Origin: JABAAI01 sp965261955
GTDB taxonomy: Bacteria; Spirochaetota; Leptospiria; Leptospirales; Leptonemataceae
Direction: 5' to 3'
Length of the DNA: 64,000 nt
NCBI GenBank assembly: GCA_965261955.1
Contig: CBDHEM010000013.1
Span: 124,001 to 188,000 of the forward strand
Part shown: piece after piece, positions 8,793 to 17,375 of the stretch
Layout: each line of letters begins with the position of its first letter
Position numbering within the stretch: the first letter of the stretch is position 1
The notes under the pieces: generated by a model
What the model was told of the DNA's origin: nothing
Seen by the model: the letters and a program-made list of their open reading frames with translations, nothing else
Databases searched by the model: none
Translations under genes and position numbers: made by a program

Positions 8793-9183
8793 CCTCCAAC
8801 AAAAGTCCTCCAACAAAAGTCCTCCAACAAAAATCCTCTAACGAAAGTCCTCCAACAAAAGTCCTCCAACAAAAGTCCTCCAACAAAAATCCTCTAACGA
8901 AAGTCCTCCAACAAAAGTCCTCCAACAAAAGTCCTCCAACAAAAATCCTCTAACGAAAGTCCTCCAACAAAAGTCCTCCAACAAAAGTCCTCCAACAAAA
9001 ATCCTCTAACGAAAGTCCTCCAACAAAAGTCCTCCAACAAAAATCCTCTAACGAAAGTCCTCCAACAAAAGTCCTCTAACGAAAGTCCTCCAACAAAAGT
9101 CCTCCAACAAAAATCCTCTAACGAAAGTCCTCCAACAAAAATCCTCTAACGAAAGTCCTCCAACAAAAGTCCTCTAACAAAAG
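8793..9183. repeat. 14-bp tandem repeat array with a 56-bp higher-order pattern
   Basis: About 28 tandem copies of CCTCCAACAAAAGT and its variants CCTCCAACAAAAAT and CCTCTAACGAAAGT. In the first part, the variants recur in the fixed order A, A, B, C, giving a 56-bp higher-order unit; later the order becomes irregular. A 79-residue frame through it is low-complexity and not credible. The monomer resembles the CCTTCCAACGCAAAG tail of family 2 repeats, so it may have grown by replication slippage from such a tail. Confidence 0.92.
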
Positions 9184-9273
9184 CCTTCCTATGGTGGAGA
9201 TTTGTTGCAACAGTCCCATGTTAGAATGAAATTCTTGGTTGACGTGAGACTTTTCAGAAAATATCTGTAGCTC

Positions 9274-9555
9274 ATGTCTGTTCGTGTCCATATACCCACC
9301 CCTCTGCGCCCTTTTGTTGATAACCAAGACGAGTTAGAGCTGGAGGCCAAGGGTTCTGTGAATGATGTTTTGAATGCACTTGCGGATATGAATGAAGGGC
9401 TCCGAAAGCATCTATTTACGGAAGATGGGCGAATACGTAATTTTGTGAATGTGTATTTGAATGAAGAAGACATACGATACAAAGAAGGAGATGGTATGAA
9501 TGTAAAGCCTGGAGATGTGATATCCATCGTCCCTTCCATTGCTGGAGGGATCTAG
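9274..9555 (+). CDS. MoaD/ThiS-like sulfur-carrier protein
   Basis: A 93-residue ubiquitin-fold sulfur carrier. The sequence runs VRVHIPTPLRPFVD, then a helical region, LEVEL-type acidic segments and the terminal PGDVISIVPSIAGGI. Carriers of this family end in Gly-Gly, whose carboxylate is adenylated by an E1-like enzyme and then thiocarboxylated; here one Ile follows the Gly-Gly. The E1-like partner is encoded 79 bp downstream. No other molybdopterin or thiamine genes lie nearby, so the pathway (cofactor, cysteine or tRNA thiolation) cannot be decided from this window. Confidence 0.8.
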   Translation: MSVRVHIPTPLRPFVDNQDELELEAKGSVNDVLNALADMNEGLRKHLFTEDGRIRNFVNVYLNEEDIRYKEGDGMNVKPGDVISIVPSIAGGI

Positions 9556-9634
9556 TTCTTGTGTTTTTCACGGCCTTTCTTTGTAGTTTTGATAGCACGG
9601 AAGGATTTTATTACTCCTACCTAATAGTATAGAC

Positions 9635-10810
9635 ATGGCTACGACCCTTTCCCCTGAAGAATTAAAGCGTTATGATCGCCATATCATACTCCCCGAAGTG
9701 GGTCTAGAGGGACAAATCCGACTCAAAGAAGGTTCAGTTCTTTTAATTGGTGCTGGTGGTCTAGGATCTCCTATGGCGATGTACTTAGCTGCTGCCGGAA
9801 TAGGCAGAATTGGTATCGTTGATTTTGACGTGGTTGAGGAAAGTAATCTACAGCGCCAAGTCATTCATGGTCAATCCAGTATAGGTATGTCCAAACTGGA
9901 AAGCGCCAAGAGACGTCTTTTAGATATCAATCCCCATATTCAGGTGGATTGCCATAATATGGCCCTTCTTTCTGATAATGCAATAAACTTATTCAAAGAT
10001 TATGCTGTGGTTGCTGATGGTACGGATAATTTCCCAACTCGTTACTTGGTGAATGATGCTTGTGTGTTGATGAATAAGCCAAACGTCTACGGTTCTATTT
10101 TTCGCTTTGAGGGTCAAGTTTCTGTTTTTAATTATAAAGGAGGGCCCTGTTATCGTTGTTTGTATAGTGAGCCTCCACCTCCCGGTCTTGTACCGTCCTG
10201 TGCGGAGGGGGGTGTTTTTGGTGTGCTTCCGGGTGTAGTTGGTTGTTTACAAGCTGCGGAAGTCATCAAAATCATTGGAAAGATTGGAGATGTCTCTTCG
10301 GGTCGTTTGTTGATTTTTGATGCCCTTCTGATGAAGTTTCGTCAATTTACCTTGCGTAAAAATAAAGACTGCATTCTTTGTGGAGAAAACCCCACTGTGA
10401 CAGAACTCATCGACTACCAAGCTTTTTGTGGCATAAAACCAAGGGAAGGGGAGGGAGAGAATGATAACCCCTATGAAATTTCCCCAGAAGAGTTAGGTCG
10501 TTTGATTCGGGATGTGGGTATTGCACAGGATGGAAACGGAAAGGGTTTGTTTATTTTAGATGTTCGTGAGCCTTATGAAACTGAAATTTCCCAGATAGAA
10601 GGCTCTTTGCTCATACCCCTTGGGGAGCTAGAACAACGCTATTCCGAGTTGGATAGCCAAAAGGAATGGATTGTTCACTGTAAGTCTGGAGGGCGTAGTG
10701 CTCGGGCCGTAGATTTTTTGCACACGAAAGGATACAAAAACGTAAAAAATCTAGTGGGTGGAATCAACGCCTATGCTGACAAGGTTGATCAAAATCTTTC
10801 TGTGTATTAG
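9635..10810 (+). CDS. MoeZ/MoeB-like E1 adenylyltransferase with rhodanese domain
   Basis: A 391-residue fusion of an E1-like adenylyltransferase (residues about 5-250) and a rhodanese domain (about 285-388). The nucleotide-binding loop is GAGGLGSP, the arginine-containing segment is ESNLQRQVIHG, the Zn ligands are in CYRC and CILC, and PSCAEGG holds the family's conserved Cys. The rhodanese active-site loop is CKSGGRS. Such proteins adenylate the C-terminus of a MoaD/ThiS-type carrier and transfer sulfur to it; the preceding gene encodes a plausible carrier. The stop overlaps the convergent gene by 4 bp. Confidence 0.9.
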   Translation: MATTLSPEELKRYDRHIILPEVGLEGQIRLKEGSVLLIGAGGLGSPMAMYLAAAGIGRIGIVDFDVVEESNLQRQVIHGQSSIGMSKLESAKRRLLDINPHIQVDCHNMALLSDNAINLFKDYAVVADGTDNFPTRYLVNDACVLMNKPNVYGSIFRFEGQVSVFNYKGGPCYRCLYSEPPPPGLVPSCAEGGVFGVLPGVVGCLQAAEVIKIIGKIGDVSSGRLLIFDALLMKFRQFTLRKNKDCILCGENPTVTELIDYQAFCGIKPREGEGENDNPYEISPEELGRLIRDVGIAQDGNGKGLFILDVREPYETEISQIEGSLLIPLGELEQRYSELDSQKEWIVHCKSGGRSARAVDFLHTKGYKNVKNLVGGINAYADKVDQNLSVY

Positions 10811-11748
10811 AAATCGAAGGTATACCCCAGTCCCAAAGAAAAATAGTATGGACCAGTTGTAATGTCTGGGTCAAGTCGAGCTGGGTCATTCGTCCCAGAC
10901 TCAACAATGGCACGATCGTCAAAGTCTATTGAGAAATCTCCTCGTTCTCTTCTTTTGGTTACGGGATTTTCTCGCGAGCCTTCCACTTGTAAAGAAAGCT
11001 CTTTTGACTTATTGATTTCGTTCTGTACACCAATTTGCAGAAAGGCACTAAAGTTTTTCTTGAGTCGGTATAAGAAGTGTAGGCCAAATTGAACGTAAAT
11101 GGCCTCTGATTTGGCAGAGAATGTATCGCCATCACTCACGTCCACAGCGTCCCTTGCACGTAAGCGTTCCACATTGGAGAGCCTCACAGTCTCATTTGTA
11201 CGTGCCTTTGCAAGCTCTACGGACAGACTTGTGTAACCTATTTTAGCGTAGGGACCAATGATCAGATTGCCACTAATATTGCTATATAAGCCATAGTTTA
11301 TAAACGCCGCATACTGTATGATAGAAGGATTGTCAAAGCCAAAAAATTCAAACTCCCCACCAAAACCCCATTGATCGCTGCCCATGGTCACAAAACCAAG
11401 GGCGATGCCGCCTATAAAATCTTGATAGTTAGCTGGAGATGGATTGAGATCTATCCGCTTCACATCATTTGGATTGTTAGGAGTTGCCTCATGGTCACTA
11501 ATTTGCACATCGCGGAAGCCTTTCCCTTCTACAAAAATGCTACTCGCTGCAGCATAGAATACACCTATACGAGTGGAAGCATTGTACTTATCATAACCAG
11601 AATATTTATCGTATTGGGCTTGGAGACTTTCTCCTGCAAAGAGTATAAAAATAGCGAGAAAAAAAGAAAAGTACACAATTGCTCGATTAGAAATAGCGTT
11701 AGAAATAGCGTTAGAAATAGTGATGGAAATGAGGGACCGTGATTTCAT
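10807..11748 (-). CDS. Predicted outer-membrane beta-barrel protein
   Basis: 313 residues with an N-terminal signal sequence (hydrophobic VYFSFFLAIFILFAGESLQA, likely cleaved after AQ) and alternating beta-strand patterns through to a C-terminal strand ending FSLGLGYTFDF, with a terminal Phe as in many outer-membrane proteins. The segment before the signal core has a tandem repeat (ISNAISNAISN) encoded by 12-bp repeats near 11690-11725. No specific family is recognised. It is convergent with the E1-rhodanese gene. Confidence 0.7.
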   Translation of the reverse strand: MKSRSLISITISNAISNAISNRAIVYFSFFLAIFILFAGESLQAQYDKYSGYDKYNASTRIGVFYAAASSIFVEGKGFRDVQISDHEATPNNPNDVKRIDLNPSPANYQDFIGGIALGFVTMGSDQWGFGGEFEFFGFDNPSIIQYAAFINYGLYSNISGNLIIGPYAKIGYTSLSVELAKARTNETVRLSNVERLRARDAVDVSDGDTFSAKSEAIYVQFGLHFLYRLKKNFSAFLQIGVQNEINKSKELSLQVEGSRENPVTKRRERGDFSIDFDDRAIVESGTNDPARLDPDITTGPYYFSLGLGYTFDF

Positions 11749-11858
11749 TGAATGAATGCCTCCAAGCTTTTATAAAATATTCAAACCAAGACAACTTCGT
11801 TTGTCTACTTTAGACAACAGTGACGTCAGTAGCTTCTCTGATTTCAAGCAAATTTTGG

Positions 11859-12161
11859 TTAGTTACTATTTTTTAGGAATGTAATATTTGGACACCCAAT
11901 CATAGAAAAAACAGATTCAGTATATAGTTTTCGCCGTGACTCTCCTTGACCGTATGCAACAACGCCATCACGGTCTAAATGAATAAAAAATCTTGTGGAT
12001 TCACTTGTGGATTCAATGGATAAGTGTACCAAACTTTGCTTGCTCATTTCTCGAAAAAAAACTTCATTGAGTAGGGGGCAATATCTGAAACGTTTTTTTA
12101 GCCTAGGCTTGAATTGTATGCGAGCCTTGTTTATGGCTTCTTGTTTTACTTTTGAGCACAA
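11859..12161 (-). CDS. Small hypothetical protein, uncertain
   Basis: A 100-residue frame with a TTG start, lying alone between the barrel gene and acpP. The C-terminal half (MSKQSLVHLSIESTSEST, then HLDRDGVVAYGQGESRRK) has the character of a folded protein and could start at an internal ATG. No family is recognised. A dispersed repeat begins about 20 bp upstream of the start. Confidence 0.35.
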   Translation of the reverse strand: MCSKVKQEAINKARIQFKPRLKKRFRYCPLLNEVFFREMSKQSLVHLSIESTSESTRFFIHLDRDGVVAYGQGESRRKLYTESVFSMIGCPNITFLKNSN

Positions 12162-12174
12162 AACACAAAAAAAT

Positions 12175-12260
12175 AAGAAAATGCCCGTCTAGAATGCTTT
12201 AAATCAGTGTTTTATGGCATTACTTTTATCGTTCGTTCCTGCTTTTTACAACGGTCCCAT
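12175..12260. repeat. Copy of a dispersed short element (degenerate)
   Basis: Read on the minus strand it runs GGGACCGTTGTAAAAAGC, later GATTTAAAGCATTCTAGACG and GGGCATTTTCTTA. The inner part matches the elements near 33320 and 34945, and the outer end resembles the GCTGTTGCAAAAAAC terminus at 34900. It appears to be a decayed small inverted-repeat element. Confidence 0.45.
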
Positions 12261-12555
12261 CATAAAAGGCAAATATGGACTAGACAACCCCGAAGAAAGC
12301 AAAAGAGAATAAAATAGGCCGAGAGAGAACAAAAAAAGAAAATGGATGTGTCAGTATGTAGCTCCCAAAAGGAATTACTTTTTTTAGCTTAAACGTAAAA
12401 AGCTTGTTTTTATTCTTATCTTTGAGACCAAGGTCCCGTTGTCTACTCTTCGTGGTGGATGGCATTGGCAAGACAAAGTGAATTTGTCTTGCGTCGTCTC
12501 GAACAGCAATGTTTGAGGAGTATACTCTAAATGAACTTTAAAGGAGATATAAAAG
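12261..12555. other. Upstream region of acpP
   Basis: No gene is recognised. A very strong ribosome-binding site (AAAGGAGATAT) sits at about 12539-12549, just before the acpP start. The promoter could not be placed with confidence. Confidence 0.5.
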
Positions 12556-12789
12556 ATGGCAGATTTTGAAAAAATTAAGTCAATCATTACAGAGCAGTTG
12601 GGCGTGGATGAAGCGGAGGTAACTCCCGATTCTGATTTTGTTACCGATTTAGGTGCGGATTCCTTGGATACTGTAGAGTTAGTGATGGCATTGGAAGAAG
12701 AATTTGGTATTGAGATATCAGATGAAGATGCTGAAAAAATTAAGACAGTTGGCGATGTTGTTAAATATATAGACGAACGTGCTTCTTGA
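12556..12789 (+). CDS. acpP: Acyl carrier protein
   Basis: A 77-residue acidic four-helix protein that carries fatty-acyl intermediates on a phosphopantetheine arm. The attachment site is Ser36 in LGADSLDTVE, and the following MALEEEFGIEISDEDAEKI is strongly conserved. The length is normal. It has an excellent ribosome-binding site (AAAGGAG). rnc follows about 200 bp downstream, an arrangement also known in Leptospira and other bacteria. Confidence 0.97.
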   Translation: MADFEKIKSIITEQLGVDEAEVTPDSDFVTDLGADSLDTVELVMALEEEFGIEISDEDAEKIKTVGDVVKYIDERAS

Positions 12790-12994
12790 TGTAGTCTTTT
12801 CCTAGCGGACTAGATAATCGCATTCTCAATCGTGAATGTGTTTTTTAGTGTGCAGTGGATGGGTAACGGTGTGTGTCCCTTTCGTTATTTTTAAAGCCAC
12901 CGTTGCTTTTTTTTCCTGTGACCCTTAGTTCTGGGTGGAGCTATGGGTTGCAGATTTTATTTTTTTAATCTCCTGATTTTTTTAGTGTTGGAGT

Positions 12995-13708
12995 ATGTCT
13001 CAAATTCACGTTTCGGAATTTTTAGAGTTTCATAATCTCTCTCTTCGTTGTTTGGATTTACTTGAGGTGGCTTTTACCCATCGTTCGTATACACACGAAA
13101 ATCCCAATTCCCCTAATAATGAACGCCTAGAATATTTGGGTGATTCAATTTTGGGTCTTGTGATGAGTTCTTATCTTTATGATACTTTTCCGTATTTTTC
13201 TGAGGGCAAACTCACTCAATATCGCTCATCACTCGTGTGTGAAGAAAGTTTAGCACGAGTTTCCCAAGACTTGCAGATCGGTTCTTATCTGCGTTTGGGC
13301 AAGGGAGAAGAAAAAATGGGGGGCCGTGAACGTCCCTCCAATATAGCGAATTGTCTAGAGGCTGTGATTGCTGTTTTTTATATAGATCAAGACTTTTCAT
13401 CGGTTCAAACTCATATATGCAATTGGTTCCAGAAGGAGATAAAGAACCTTTATAGCATTTCCCGTGATAGCGAAGATCCCATCTCCTCTTTACAGGAGAT
13501 GACACAGAAGTATTTGCATGAGTTGCCTGTATATGAGGAACTTTCACAAAAGGGGCCTGCCCATCGTAAAGAATATGTTGTCAGAGTTCTGATTGGAGGA
13601 AAAGAGTATGCCCTGGGCGAGGGATCTTCCCTAAAGAGTGCTCGACAACAGGCTGCAAGCAAGGCCATCCGCAAAGGAGAAAAAACAAAATTTGGAATCA
13701 GTACTTAA
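12995..13708 (+). CDS. rnc: Ribonuclease III
   Basis: A 237-residue double-strand-specific endoribonuclease for rRNA and mRNA processing. The N-terminal endonuclease domain has the signature NERLEYLGDSILGLV, giving metal-site residues E43, E46 and D50, with E70 in FSEGKL. The second conserved acidic motif reads IANCLEAVI, so the usual Asp (E. coli D114) is Asn119, while the paired Glu is kept as E122. A C-terminal dsRNA-binding domain starts near residue 160 and ends with SARQQAASKAI. The 3' end overlaps the start region of aroB. Confidence 0.95.
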   Translation: MSQIHVSEFLEFHNLSLRCLDLLEVAFTHRSYTHENPNSPNNERLEYLGDSILGLVMSSYLYDTFPYFSEGKLTQYRSSLVCEESLARVSQDLQIGSYLRLGKGEEKMGGRERPSNIANCLEAVIAVFYIDQDFSSVQTHICNWFQKEIKNLYSISRDSEDPISSLQEMTQKYLHELPVYEELSQKGPAHRKEYVVRVLIGGKEYALGEGSSLKSARQQAASKAIRKGEKTKFGIST

Positions 13709-14807
13709 TATAGAACCAAAGAAGTCTGTAAGCTATCCCGTTTATATTCAAAAGGATCTAAAATATTGGGAAGAAGGTTTGTTGCCAGAAGCAACAAAAA
13801 ATAGTCGCTATTTCCTTGTCACAGACAAGAGTTTACCAACATCCCTTCTTAAAACCTTTCTATCGCCTTTATCTCGCTATTTTCCCGGAGGCCTCCACGA
13901 TAAAAACATTCTTTGGCTAAAGGGTGGAGAACGAAACAAAGCTTTTTCTAATCTAGAACTGTTTTACAATCAACTTGTCTATCTTGGTGCTGACCGCCAG
14001 TCATGTCTTTTGGCGTTAGGGGGCGGGGTCGTTGGTGACTTTTGTGGTTTTATGGCCTCTAGCTTTTTGCGAGGGATTGATTTTATACAAGTGCCGACAA
14101 GCCTTCTCGCTATTGTAGATTCGAGTATAGGTGGTAAGGTTGGTGTAAATATAAAAAAGGGTAAGAATTTGGTGGGTGCTTTCCATCATCCTCGCTTGGT
14201 CTATGTAAATATAGATTTTTTATATACACTTCCTAAAAAAGAATGGCATTGTGGTCTAGCAGAAATGTTAAAACATGCATTGATTGCCAAAAATGATAGG
14301 GTATTACAAGACTTTTTCGATTTCTTTATGAAGAAAAAAAATATAGCCTCCGCTGAGTTCCTTGCTGTTTTATTAGATTCTCTTCAGATAAAAGCACGGG
14401 TAGTGTGGGAAGACGAAAAAGAACAGGGATGTCGTGCTTCTTTAAACCTAGGTCATACCATTGCACATGCTCTAGAGTCCGTAAGCCATTACCGTCGTTT
14501 CTCCCATGGGGAGGCCGTCTCTCGAGGTATTGTTACAGCTCTTCTTTTGAGTCGTAACCTTTTGGGTTTAGATGCTTCTTGGATCAAAGAGTTTTTACAC
14601 TCTATGAAACTTCTTGGTTTACCTCAAGATACAAGTGGATATAAGGCTAAAAAATTATATGCACATATGTCATATGACAAAAAGGCTTTTCAAGGTGAAC
14701 CACGCTTTGTATTGATGAAAGAACGTGGCAAGATACTTTGGGACCAGAAAGTTTCTTTTCATGAATTTGAAAAAGCTTGGAAAGAACAGAAGCATTCTTT
14801 TGGTTAG
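13692..14807 (+). CDS. aroB: 3-dehydroquinate synthase
   Basis: Second enzyme of the shikimate pathway, converting DAHP to 3-dehydroquinate with NAD and a divalent metal. Motifs seen are LALGGGVVGDFCGFMASSFL (NAD-binding), VPTSLLAIVDSSIGGKVGVN, GLAEMLKHALI (metal Glu), LNLGHTIAHALE and FSHGEAVSRGI (metal His). The open frame extends upstream to a GTG at 13638 inside rnc. The TTG at 13692, 11 bp after AAGGAG, gives a more usual N-terminus and overlaps rnc by 17 bp, suggesting coupling. Confidence 0.93.
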   Translation: MESVLNIEPKKSVSYPVYIQKDLKYWEEGLLPEATKNSRYFLVTDKSLPTSLLKTFLSPLSRYFPGGLHDKNILWLKGGERNKAFSNLELFYNQLVYLGADRQSCLLALGGGVVGDFCGFMASSFLRGIDFIQVPTSLLAIVDSSIGGKVGVNIKKGKNLVGAFHHPRLVYVNIDFLYTLPKKEWHCGLAEMLKHALIAKNDRVLQDFFDFFMKKKNIASAEFLAVLLDSLQIKARVVWEDEKEQGCRASLNLGHTIAHALESVSHYRRFSHGEAVSRGIVTALLLSRNLLGLDASWIKEFLHSMKLLGLPQDTSGYKAKKLYAHMSYDKKAFQGEPRFVLMKERGKILWDQKVSFHEFEKAWKEQKHSFG

Positions 14808-14882
14808 ATAAGTTTTATGGAAGTATATTTATATATATCTGATTTGTTTAGACATTCAAAATAACTTTGTAGTTTTTCATAT

Positions 14883-16205
14883 ATGAAACTCCCTTTTTCT
14901 TTTTTTGGCCGAAAACAAAAACGTTTTTGGCAGGAAAAAGCAACCATTATCGAAAAGTATTTGAAACAAAAGCAGTTTGGCGAAGCTTTTCAAATTTGTC
15001 AGAGTTTACGAGAAAAATATAAAAACACAACCCCTGAAGAAATTTTATACGCTGGTGCTTGTACACTCTTTGCCCTAGGTCACGTTCGCCAAGCTGAAGA
15101 ATGGGTAAAGGCGCAAAAGGCACAAAAGGCACATGGAAGAATTGTGAAGCATCCATCCCCTTATTATCTATATTTAACGGCTTACCTTTCTTTACAGCGT
15201 GGTCAACCGGAACAAGCGTTGCTGGATTGGACTTCCATTTTGGATATGGATCCCGGTCAAACCTTTGCAGATAAACTTATAGATAGACTAAAGCAAGGTG
15301 AAAAATCTATTATGGAAGACATTCAGGATGGCTATTTTTTTTATCGCTATATCCCTATCAATTTTTCTGAACGTTTAGGGGATAAAAATTTTTTATCAAA
15401 AAAAAACACAAGCAAACCCACAGGGACACCGGTGTTTTCACTCTCCACTGTCCTTTTGCATAAATCTTGGCCATATAGATTTTTTTATCATTTCATTTCC
15501 TTACTTTTCGATAAAAAAATTATTTTTCTTTTTTTGTTTATCGTGATCGTTCTTTTTTTTTGGGGCAGGGAGTGGGGGATGGTGCCATTTTTCATAAATA
15601 AACAGGAGTTATCACTTCCTAAGGCTCCGGGACAAGTATATCTGACTTCACCCGAAAAGTATGGAAAGGAAGCACCGTTATTCCTTTTTAAAATGCCAAG
15701 GGAAGTCATTGATATTTATGAAAAAGCTCGCTCACAAATTCTTAGGGGTAAAGTGAATCAGGCCCGTTTACTATTGAGACGTATAGAGTTAGGAAATATA
15801 AACTTTGAAGCTAAAGAGCGTGCCCTTCTTTTGCATGCATCCATTCCTTTGGTGAGCTTGAAAGATTTTCATGATTATGTAAAAGTCGAAGATGTGATAA
15901 AAAATCCGTATTTATACAAAGGCTCTCAAATATTATGGACAGGTAGACTTCGTTCGATCAAACCAAACCACAATGGAGTAGGGCTAGAATTGGAATTTGG
16001 AAAAAATAACTGGGAAACAGCTAAAAAAAGACTTTTAGAGAAAACATCTCTGATAGTTGATTATGATGTTTCTCAAGACAAGAAAAAAAAGTTTCTTCCT
16101 AAACTCAATGTGCAAAATAAAATCCAAATATTTGGTATCTTTGAAGGGATCGAGACAAATACGATTAAAGTAAAAGCACATGAACTGATTTTGACTCCTC
16201 CTTGA
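14883..16205 (+). CDS. TPR-like single-pass membrane protein
   Basis: 440 residues, family not recognised. The N-terminal 150 residues are helical with a tetratricopeptide-like pattern (EAFQICQSLREKYK, AGACTLFALGHVRQAEEWVK, YLTAYLSLQRGQPEQALLDW). A strong membrane helix (IIFLFLFIVIVLFFW) follows near residue 220. The outer part, about 200 residues, has a helical pair (ARSQILRGKVNQARLLLRRI) and then a beta-rich segment near the C-terminus (SQILWTGRLRSIKP, NKIQIFGIFEGIE). It is convergent with the peptidase gene. A scaffold role is possible but unsupported. Confidence 0.65.
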   Translation: MKLPFSFFGRKQKRFWQEKATIIEKYLKQKQFGEAFQICQSLREKYKNTTPEEILYAGACTLFALGHVRQAEEWVKAQKAQKAHGRIVKHPSPYYLYLTAYLSLQRGQPEQALLDWTSILDMDPGQTFADKLIDRLKQGEKSIMEDIQDGYFFYRYIPINFSERLGDKNFLSKKNTSKPTGTPVFSLSTVLLHKSWPYRFFYHFISLLFDKKIIFLFLFIVIVLFFWGREWGMVPFFINKQELSLPKAPGQVYLTSPEKYGKEAPLFLFKMPREVIDIYEKARSQILRGKVNQARLLLRRIELGNINFEAKERALLLHASIPLVSLKDFHDYVKVEDVIKNPYLYKGSQILWTGRLRSIKPNHNGVGLELEFGKNNWETAKKRLLEKTSLIVDYDVSQDKKKKFLPKLNVQNKIQIFGIFEGIETNTIKVKAHELILTPP

Positions 16206-16259
16206 TAAAAATAGAAAAGTGAGTTTTCTCTGGCATTTTTATTTTGCTTGTTTCTTTTT

Positions 16260-17339
16260 TTATTTATGTATCGGAAGAGAGAGCAAAGAAAGTGGGTCCA
16301 CTGGGACCCCTCGTATATGAAGAAGTAAATGAAGATGAGCTCCTGTTACGGCACCCGTAGCTCCCGCTCTTCCGATTTGTTGTCTAGCCCTAACAATATT
16401 ACCTTTATAGACATAACGCTTAGATAAATGCATATAGCCAGACATAATGCCTTGTCCGTGATCAATGAGAATGAAGTTTCCTTCATAAAACATTTTCGTT
16501 GAAATAATGATTTTCCCATCCGCCATGGCATATATAGGCGCTCCAGTACGTGCACGTAAGTCTAGACCTTTATGAATTCGTATACGATCACGGATTTGTA
16601 TTGTTCTATTGTTTCGCTTTTTGAATCGTGCTATGAAACGTGTGCTCCAAAAAGGGGAAGTAATGAAGTGTCTGTTGCGAGGATGAGCTAGGGTGGAGCG
16701 AATAAAAATTTCATCGGAAAAGTATCGAAAGGCACGTGCTTTTTCACGAGAAAATCGTTTGATTTTTTGTTTCTGACGGTAGCTTAGTTTTTTTGAAGCA
16801 TTTTTACGACTATTTCGAATATAAATCTTTCCCTTAGAAACAGGAAAGTCTGTTTTTCTAATCCATATGTTATGAGTTTTTTCATAGATGTACGGATCAT
16901 TTTCTATAGAAGCTACGTGTACTTTTATATTTATTTTATGATAGCCTTCTTTTTTTTTTGGAGAAACACCAAATAAAGCACGGTATCCCCAAGATGTGGT
17001 GGAAACAGGAATTTTGTGTTGGTTAAAGGATAATTGTGGTCTTTTATAAAAAGCTTCGTCTGCCTTTCTCTTTTTAATTTCGAAGTAGATTGCATTGGCT
17101 TGTGCAAATTTACGTGAGTAGACTTTTAGAGTATAAGCCTTTGTTCGGAAGATTTTCTCTTCAGGTTTTTGCAAATAAAAATTTTTAGCGACAAGTATCC
17201 TTGTAGGTCCATTATATTGAACTTTGTGTTTTTTGGAGAACCTCAGATGAGGGCGAGAATATAATTCAGAATTATAGACTAAGAAAAAAATGCAGAAAAA
17301 AATTTGTAGTGCAATGGACCTATTCCTTTTCAGCATCAT
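16260..17339 (-). CDS. M23-family (LytM) peptidase
   Basis: 359 residues with a signal-like N-terminus (IALQIFFCIFFLVYNSELYS), a long basic middle region and a C-terminal LytM/peptidase M23 domain. Zn ligands are visible in HKGLDLRA (HxxxD) and HLHLLLH (HxH). The family motifs GAPIYAMADGKI, FILIDHGQGIMSGYMHLS and GRAGATGAVTGAHLH are all present. Such proteins cut peptidoglycan crosslinks or regulate other hydrolases. With all the metal ligands present, this one is probably catalytic, acting in the periplasm. Confidence 0.9.
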   Translation of the reverse strand: MMLKRNRSIALQIFFCIFFLVYNSELYSRPHLRFSKKHKVQYNGPTRILVAKNFYLQKPEEKIFRTKAYTLKVYSRKFAQANAIYFEIKKRKADEAFYKRPQLSFNQHKIPVSTTSWGYRALFGVSPKKKEGYHKINIKVHVASIENDPYIYEKTHNIWIRKTDFPVSKGKIYIRNSRKNASKKLSYRQKQKIKRFSREKARAFRYFSDEIFIRSTLAHPRNRHFITSPFWSTRFIARFKKRNNRTIQIRDRIRIHKGLDLRARTGAPIYAMADGKIIISTKMFYEGNFILIDHGQGIMSGYMHLSKRYVYKGNIVRARQQIGRAGATGAVTGAHLHLLLHIRGVPVDPLSLLSLPIHK

Positions 17340-17375
17340 CTATTTATAATACCCTTTTTTATAACATAAAGCAAG

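Noticed and set aside
8714..8953. 79-residue frame through the 14-bp array
   Set aside because: Low-complexity product of the tandem repeat, with no ribosome-binding site.
8793..9183. CRISPR array
   Set aside because: The units are contiguous 14-bp monomers without spacers, and no cas genes are present.
13638..13691. Upstream extension of aroB to the GTG at 13638
   Set aside because: It would overlap rnc by about 70 bp and lacks a ribosome-binding site; the TTG at 13692 has AAGGAG at a usable distance.
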